Source: Pristionchus mayeri (lineage: Eukaryota > Nematoda > Chromadorea > Rhabditida > Neodiplogasteridae). From it: a stretch of 64,000 nt of DNA. The notes beneath the pieces were generated by a model, which was given only the letters and a program-made list of their open reading frames with translations, was not told where the DNA came from and searched no databases. Below are positions 59,001-64,000 of the stretch, in pieces. The position numbers were made by a program, and so were the translations under genes. Location: contig BTRK01000003.1 of NCBI GenBank assembly GCA_036245805.1, positions 4,278,001-4,342,000 on the forward strand. The letters run 5' to 3'. How positions within the stretch are numbered: the stretch's first letter is position 1; every line of letters starts with the position of its first letter.

Positions 59001-62000
59001 AGCAGCTTTTCCATCTCATCTCTCTTCCCCCCATTGACGTACAGAGCCTTTACCCTTGTCTTCCCTCCCTTCTTCACTACTTCGATATCCTCCCATGCCA
59101 ACTCCGGGCCTCGAATGAAAGTGCGGTCGGTGATCTCATACCGATCGCCGATCTTCACAAGGCAGTATGGCATCTAAGATACAATGAATTATCAGATATG
59201 AAATAACAGTAAAAGATTCGAATCAAGAGGTCAACAAAGAGAACAACGAGATGAGACGAGCGAATAAGGTACACTGATCCCCTATCTCTGAATTTCATCA
59301 CGGTCGAGGGAGTGCTTCTCATGAGTAATGCTGATGAAATCACTTCATAGGACCATTCGTGTCTCAACATTTTGTTATTCATGCATGTTTATTCACTCTC
59401 TCATTGGCTGTTCCAGATGTCTGAAAGGTCGTGGAAGGACAAAGTAGTCGGATGGAGAGAAGCAGGACTGAGCTACGGGCAGATTGTAGAAAAATGCTAC
59501 GAGATCGGGAAGAAAAAGGTCACTTTATTCAACAAGAAGTTTCATGTTTCGAGCATTCAGGTGTCTAAGTCGCAGGTCTACCGTATCCTGCACAAGACAT
59601 TTGACACTCGACGACCATATACCCCATCCACAATCGTCGATAAGAGGATGATCAAGCCAATCTTTGACTACATCTTCGAGTCTTACATGGAAGATAGTCA
59701 GAAGAAGGTGTCCGACCTGGTGAAAGAGATCCGAGACGAATTCGGAGAGAGTGTTAGTATTCATTTACCACGTATCCATACCTACCGTAATCTTTCCGTG
59801 AGAATCATAGCCACCGTATACACACATTATTCGCAGCTGTCCCGATCGGTGGTGAAGAAGATCCGGAAGGAGCAGTGCCTCGAGAAGGGTGGCGTGCCAT
59901 TCGGTTCGCTTGGCAAATCGCCCTCCTCGTCTCTCCTTCTGCGATCACAATCTCGGACTCGGAACTATGTTTGTGTACCATTGCTTCACTGACGAGTCGA
60001 TGGTGCAGTCGGGAGTGAGGCGAAGATTCGTCTATGTCCTCAAAGGGGACAATTCTCGTCGAGTGAAACCCCGCTTCAAGCATCCCCCTAGTGTGAGTTC
60101 TCGAAATACACATTCAACCACCCCTGAAGACTTCCTTATCTTCAGCTAATGATCTGGGGAGGTATCAGCTGGGAAGGGGCAACTCCGCTCGTCATTCTCC
60201 GTCGAGGGGTTACGGTAGATGGAGGGATGTACCAGAAGATGATCCACAAAGCCTACCTGAAATGGGCCGAGTCAGTGCTGAGATGTTTCCTTGCCACACT
60301 TTATTAATTCTAGGAAGAAGTACGGCGGGAATGTGATCCTCGTACAGGATAATGCGAGATGTCACATCTCTCAATCGACTCGCGCCTACTTCGAGCGAGA
60401 AGAGATCGAGGTATTGAACATGGTTAGGAAATACCAGGACTAACCTTTATTGAAGACCCTTGACTGGCCTGCGGAGTCCCCGGATTTGAATCCGGTGGAA
60501 ATGGCCTGGGCCATTATGAAGCAGTGGCTGCAGGCGGAGGACAAGGCCGGATCACTGGATGTGCTCGAGAAGGGAATCAGGGAGTGGTGGTCGACCAGAC
60601 TCACCAAGGAACTCTGTCGCAAACTGATCCTACGGATGCAAGGGCAAATGGAAAAGGTGGTAAAGGCTAATGGAGGGCCCGTCTACGATTAAGTTCCTCC
60701 CCCATTTCCCGCTCCCTGTCTCATGTTTACATTTGTTTTCGTTCCATTGTAATAAACGAATCTAAGATGGATGGAATAACTTTATCACAAAACATACAAA
60801 AGGTGAACAAATACTAACCAAAACAATCCGCTCCTCCAGTGAAGAAGCAAGTGATCTGGAACGGGAAATAAATATTTAGTTATCACAATAAATTGGCAAT
60901 ATATAAAATGGTCACCTAAGAATTACGCTAATCGGATAAAAAAAGAATTTCTAAACATATGTCCCGCTGTACTCGAAATAAGTAAACAATAGCTTACCAC
61001 AACTAAAAAAGAGCTGCCTCCGTCGATTCCAGCGAGTCCCCCAGCCGTCTAGAATTTCATCACAAGCTTTTACTGTTCTTTTCAATTTTGTTTTTAAATA
61101 TAATGAATCACTCATCTGACGAGCAATCTATGGATGGCGCGGTGGTCTTCGACGATCTCGAACTCCCCGATGTATCAGTGCTTCATCATGACGGTCAGGA
61201 AACGGACGATTACCTGTGAATGTAATTATTGAACCACTTGGCAGCTCTACCAATTTTCTACATTATCTCTAAACACAAAATAGATGGAAAATGCGTGTTT
61301 GGTCGGAACTGTTTGATAGGAATTTTAAAAAAAGGCGAAATACGGGAGCCAAAATAAAAATTCGGCATAGCTTCGCCTCCATGAGTCACATTTGCACGTT
61401 TTAATTACAGCAGTTCTCCACCGAGTTCACGAGAAACGTAAAATTAAAAATCGAGCATTGGTTATACTCCTAGAGGTTTAATATTTGAGCACTGCAGAGA
61501 AAATCGTAGAACAATGAAAAATGCGAACCTTGGAGCAAGGCCGGATGAGGACCTGGTGCTTTCCGCGCTTCTCGGTTGATGGTCTTAAGAGCATCGGCGA
61601 GTACGCTCATGCGAACCATGGTGCCCGAAGTTTCTAAAATATAAAGATGTTGAACCGAAAATCAAGTGAATGACGACAACGGAATGATATCAAGCATTTT
61701 AACGGAAGCTCACGCTTTCTCGTCGTCGATAATTTTTAAAACAGCGAAATGCGTGACTCAAACTAAAAACTCAAACTTGGGCATCGATTCACCTTCTAGA
61801 GTCACATTTTCTCGTTTTTAATTATTAAAAACCAACTGCCATCCGATTAAACAAGGAATTTAGCAAGAAACAGCGCAAAAAATAGACGAACCTGTATACA
61901 CCTAGCCTGCGCGGCTTGATTCCGCTCCGAGCCTCTCGGGGCCTCCTCCCGAGCCAAAAGTCGACGAAAATAACCTGAAATATCCAAAGAGAAGAACAGA

Positions 62001-63295
62001 AATGGAAATGAAAAAGTGAGAAAAAGTAACTTATCGTCAAAAGTTGTCCATGGGTGCTGCTCCTGGTGGAGCAGCACCCTTCCTCCTCTTCTCCCCGTCG
62101 CCGACAGCTCGCTGAACCACAAAAATCAACAATTTGAGCAACATAACCATGAAAACGACCAAAATTGACGAAAAATGAGGGCTGATGAAAATAGCGTGGC
62201 GTATCACTTTTGAAGTGCAATTTTGCACAGCAAAAGTGACGGTTTCCGATTACGGTATTCATTTTTCTTTACACTTTCAGCCATTTTCTCGTAAAATTAT
62301 CGATTTTTATTTTTTTAAATTAACAGATAATAAAATGGGAGGCGACAAGGAATGCAACGAGCATAAAAACGACTCATAACGTTGTATTTTGAGTGTTTTC
62401 CCTCTCGCTAAACGCAAATTTGATACAATTCCGAACCGTATCATATCCGTTCCGGAATATTAATTCGGTACGATAGTTTCATCGAAATCAGTGACCCAGA
62501 ATTTTTTCTGTCGCATCGGTTCCTGCATTTTTACAAGAGATCCGTGTTATTCACAGCGTGTCAAACGGGGGAAAATGGCGGCGCGCAAACCATATGAAAC
62601 ATATCTCAAATTGAATGATTTTGCCCAAAAATCGAAGGTTTTCCATACATTTGCGTACATAAAAAATTATAGAGATCGAAATTGAGAAATCTGGTTGGAC
62701 AATATCCCCGAAAAGGGTTTCTGCCCATTCTAGACAAACGCCACCTTTTTATCTCATTTTGCTACTGACTAGTAGTCTCTTTTAGTTTTACTCTATTGAA
62801 AAATGTTTCATCACCAAAACTTCTATCAGACAGAAACACGGACAAGATTCGAGCGTTTGATATATGTTTCACATCTCCGGGGTAGAGACAAAGAGAAATT
62901 GAGCGCGCCGTGATAATGAGCTTTTTCCCCCTTTTGACACGCTGTGTTATTGGAAAGATTTTGTATCATTTTCAGATATGTTTCATGTACGCTATGTAGT
63001 TCCTATGTATAGCAAACATGAAACACAACTGAAAATGATACAAAACCATTCCAATAAGAGAGCTATGTTGTTTACATGAAAACGTATCACAGAGACGTAA
63101 AAATTATTCTATATCTTTTATATCTTTTTAGCAGAAGACCGTTGATGATCCGATCAACAAGTCAGAAGAGGGACTTTTCATTGATGAAGTGAGATAATGG
63201 CGCTGATAAACTATGTGCAAAAACTCTTTTTACAGGAACGTAGAGCCGAAATCAAGAAAAGCCTAGCCAAGGACGAGCACGTCAGAGGGCAAATG
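47054..63295 (+). CDS. Gene K: large Gln-rich / coiled-coil protein, at least 18 exons, both ends missing
   Basis: Exons: 47054-47211, 47361-47478, 47669-47920, 47983-48155, 48360-48552, 48680-49012, 49071-49298, 50559-50614, 50715-50796, 52341-52402, 53991-54233, 54474-54599, 54710-54772, 54843-54917, 55136-55219, 55310-55410, 63135-63188 and 63236-63295. Phases agree at every junction up to 55310-55410, whose length is off by one; an extra base near 55357-55360 would explain it, and without it the exon reads ENEQKDKEDDEDQSIK. Exons 1-7 are duplicated modules: type one begins PVEAALTTQALDGRCVVLE or a variant, and others are Gln-rich helices (LNLLHERTLQRMVQQ) ending SPQG or a variant. Exon 11 has a Val-Pro repeat (VPVVPVVPVV). 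Exons 12-18 are charged coiled coils (IVDLHKQIDSTKEKHDQEIS). No enzyme motif was seen; a structural or scaffold role is inference. The true start lies upstream of the satellite, or was lost. Confidence 0.65.
48223..48348. mobile_element. MITE family 6, copy 1 (gene K intron)
   Basis: Inverted ends TTCTCTTATTGGAATGGCTT and, inverted, CAAAACCATTCCAATAAGA, with inner inverted words around CATCATTTTCAGTTGTG and a CACGTTAGCTATACATAG turn. Copies also lie at 52515-53920 (split) and 62947-63058. Confidence 0.75.
49377..50470. mobile_element. Foldback element in a gene K intron
   Basis: About 470-bp arms (49377-49850 and 50000-50470) are over 90 percent complementary and separated by roughly 150 bp. 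Each arm keeps an open frame of about 90 codons (49641-49372 minus, 50212-50484 plus) beginning MKSDRKTHR. I counted about 8 replacement and 5 silent differences between the two, giving little evidence of selection. No known domain. Confidence 0.82.
50993..52257. mobile_element. Non-autonomous mariner-like element, copy 2 (1265 bp), gene K intron
   Basis: Same ends and TA flanks as copy 1 at 32878-34143. The near identity of the two copies implies recent transposition. It lies between gene K exons 50715-50796 and 52341-52402. Confidence 0.86.
52647..53887 (-). mobile_element. Mariner transposon (DD34D), 1241 bp
   Basis: Perfect 27-bp inverted repeats at 52647-52673 and 53861-53887 begin TTGGGGTGTCCGGAAAG and are flanked by TA (52645-52646 and 53888-53889). 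It is a different family from the mariner at 17262-18508. Confidence 0.93.
52711..53738 (-). pseudogene. Mariner transposase, DD34D, one frameshift and one stop
   Basis: The N-terminal frame (53738-53382) holds the two helix-turn-helix parts, with WFSRFKKGEFGLDDQPRSGR. The catalytic frame (53385 downward) has ATDEKWITYDN (first Asp). It meets TGA at about 53178-53176 and continues in the same frame at 53145 with LLLMDNARPH (second Asp) and YSPDLSPCDYHCF (third Asp, 34 residues on). It is therefore inactive, with a frameshift near 53385 and one nonsense codon. The total length of about 340 residues is normal for mariner. Confidence 0.9.
56257..56850. repeat. Left long inverted-repeat arm of the 7.1-kb element
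   Basis: Nearly identical, inverted, to 61815-62408. It contains short spliced-looking coding fragments (56373-56452 reads MAESVKKNEYRNRK; an exon-like block after TTTCAG at 56698 reads FRRLLAREEAPRGPERNQ) and a perfect 12-bp-stem hairpin at 56593-56620 (GGGTGCTGCTCC, loop ACCA). Both arms keep these features. Confidence 0.75.
57330..59173 (-). CDS. Cargo gene of the 7.1-kb element: unknown multi-exon protein
   Basis: Minus-strand exons: 59173-58949 (MPYCLVKIGDRYEITDRTF), 58886-58592, about 58547-58450, 58361-58259, 58195-58026 and 57971-57330. Phases agree except around the third exon, where I could not fix the donor. Exon 2 is basic and Ser/Pro-rich (EELKRSRPMRAASRFMQVLE). Exons 3-4 are coiled-coil-like (KGNFEKLNARQDRLERT, KLESTVADLKERL). 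Exons 5-6 hold a possible helical DNA-binding domain: FAGKLDVLLFHSSTLSH, then KLEWLIKVVLHRRRITVK, reminiscent of BEN domains but not certain. The tail is a Ser/Pro repeat (SQFPSTPR, SHFPSTPR units). It is divergent from the transposase gene with about 240 bp between starts, suggesting a shared promoter. Possible roles are transposase partner or repressor. Confidence 0.62.
59174..59416. promoter_or_regulatory. Putative bidirectional promoter of the 7.1-kb element
   Basis: The 243 bp separating the divergent cargo and transposase starts. No clear TATA box. Acceptors adjoin both start codons (CAG-ATG at 59417), so trans-splicing may set both 5' ends. Confidence 0.35.
59417..60692 (+). CDS. Intron-containing Tc1-type transposase, DD34E
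   Basis: Exons: 59417-59752, 59837-60092, 60146-60270, 60314-60410 and 60456-60692 (stop TAA). The N-terminus has helix-turn-helix segments (WREAGLSYGQIVEKCYEIG, SKSQVYRILHK). The catalytic parts are YHCFTDESMVQS (first Asp), MIWGGISWEGATPLV, ILVQDNARCHIS (second Asp) and AESPDLNPVEMAW, whose Glu lies 34 residues after the second Asp: the Tc1 DD34E triad is complete. Four introns of about 43-84 nt are unusual for this superfamily. One lesion: exon 2 is a base too long, most simply an extra G in the GGG at about 59886-59888. Apart from that the length (about 349 aa) and motifs are intact. Acceptors ATTGAAG and CGCAG are acceptable. Confidence 0.82.
61103..61219 (+). CDS. Small acidic ORF (38 aa) in the 7.1-kb element
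   Basis: Starts MNHSSDEQSMDGAVVFDD and ends ETDDYL then TGA. It is strongly acidic and may be a first exon, since splice-like words follow. Unknown function; it lies between the transposase stop and the right arm. Confidence 0.3.
   Translation: MNHSSDEQSMDGAVVFDDLELPDVSVLHHDGQETDDYL
61815..62408. repeat. Right long inverted-repeat arm of the 7.1-kb element
   Basis: Inverted copy of 56257-56850 with only a handful of differences. It retains the same short coding fragments and the GGGTGCTGCTCC hairpin on the minus strand. Confidence 0.78.
62552..62946. mobile_element. MITE family 7, 395 bp
   Basis: Inverted ends CACAGCGTGTCAAA and, inverted, TTTGACACGCTGTG, followed inward by GGGGG/CCCCC, GGCGCGC-type words and ATATGTTTCACAT. 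It lies 5 bp from the 7.1-kb element. Confidence 0.75.
62947..63058. mobile_element. MITE family 6, copy 3
   Basis: Inverted ends TTATTGGAA and TTCCAATAA with inner words TTTGTATCATTTTCAG and its complement. It abuts MITE family 7 with no spacer. All three adjacent elements lie in the same gene K intron. Confidence 0.75.
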
Positions 63296-64000
63296 GTAAG
63301 ATTGCAGCAGGGGGTAGATTGGCAAGAAGTGGTTTCCCTGAATTTTTGCGTGATGTCAGAGGACATGTATAATTAAGTCTCAGAGCATACTTTGTTTCAG
63401 TATAATGCTGTAGGGTTCGCAAATCGATACTGTTTTGCGATAGCGCAATCACTCCCCCTCCTCGTATTTATAAATATGCGATGATGCGGGATGAGTTCCA
63501 CGTCGCAATTTCAAATTGAATAGACAGAAACCTACGGATCGGCAATTTGATCTAGCAACTTGGGATTTGTTACATTGTTATCAATATGCTCTCTATGATA
63601 TCATCATGAATCCTCTTACTAGGCGAGTAATGTAAAGTTTCACTTCCCATCAGCGCATTGTGCAAAATCGAGAATTGGAGTGGGCCATCAGCGTGAAATA
63701 AAACTAACTACCGTAAACGATCAGCAGTTCAGTATTCCAGTAGTTACTGTAACTCATGAACATTAGTATATATTGATTACGGTATGCGTTATTTATATAA
63801 CCATGATTTTCCACTCATATTCTCAATTTGCGACCATGACGCCGATGGGGAGTGAAAAAGATCGCATATGGGTAGGGACCACAAGGCGGTTACCCGAAAT
63901 CGTCACACAGGTCAAATTGTGTTGTTAATGTGTTCGTATTGAGATAAATAGGGCCATGCATTTTGAATTAGGTTGATATCTAATGTTTGAGCAAAGTTAT
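63296..64000. other. Downstream part of gene K, no further exon recognised
   Basis: The exon ending at 63295 has a good donor (ATG-GTAAG), so gene K must continue to the right, but I found no convincing next exon before the window ends. TTACGGTATG and TACTGTAAC words occur near 63735-63785. Confidence 0.35.

Larger units (their letters stand above)
55454..62546. mobile_element. 7.1-kb Tc1-superfamily transposon with long inverted repeats and cargo
   Basis: The outermost inverted repeats start CACGGATCTC (55454) and end GAGATCCGTG (62546), with TTAT on each side (55450-55453 and 62547-62550). Matching runs from 55454 to about 55545 against 62430-62546. The right arm continues as 61815-62408, which matches 56257-56850 on the left; the left arm has about 700 extra bases at 55550-56255. 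Between the arms are a transposase gene (plus), a divergent multi-exon gene (minus) and a 38-codon ORF. The whole element sits in one gene K intron. TTAT as target is inferred from one copy. Confidence 0.8.

Overview
The window is eukaryotic and reads as a nematode, most likely a rhabditid. Three things point there: many short introns with T-rich TTTTCAG/TTTACAG acceptors, splice acceptors abutting start codons as in trans-spliced nematode genes, and a rich set of Tc1/mariner-type elements (mariner DD34D, maT-like DD37D, Tc1-like DD34E) with MITEs. All gene models were built by eye from splice signals, reading phase and comparison between paralogs inside the window; there is no transcript evidence.

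Layout. 0.5-1.6 kb: degenerate RNase H1-like gene. 2.05-5.12 kb: large foldback palindrome carrying a maT-like transposon, followed by two abutting MITEs. 6-25.7 kb: a duplicated gene neighbourhood with three paralogous atypical C/EBP-like bZIP genes (A minus, B plus, C plus). B and C are each followed by a convergent paralogous gene of unknown function (D, broken by a nonsense codon, and E, intact). Foldback elements, hairpin MITEs and a dead mariner lie between them. 26-27.4 kb: LTR-retroelement remnant. 28.2-32.2 kb: broken RTE-type LINE carrying a 1.03-kb hAT-like foldback with an 8-bp target duplication. 32.9-34.1 kb: first of two near-identical 1.27-kb elements. 35.8-37.0 kb: small acidic gene G. 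38-45.2 kb: inverted pair of double-BTB genes (H minus, I plus) with a relic of a third copy between them.

45.9-46.96 kb holds a 126-bp satellite. From 47.05 kb to at least 63.3 kb runs one large gene (K): glutamine-rich exon modules, then coiled-coil exons, with intron phases agreeing almost throughout. Its introns hold a MITE, a foldback, the second 1.27-kb element, a MITE split by a mariner, and a 7.1-kb transposon.

That 7.1-kb element (55.45-62.55 kb) is the most unusual object here. It has long terminal inverted repeats, an intron-containing Tc1-type DD34E transposase, and a divergently transcribed multi-exon cargo gene. The other leading signal is the bZIP family: its members share a helix-breaking proline just after the basic region, and their three promoters keep a TGAGTCA site exactly 7 nt upstream of the TATA box, which suggests bZIP auto- or cross-regulation.
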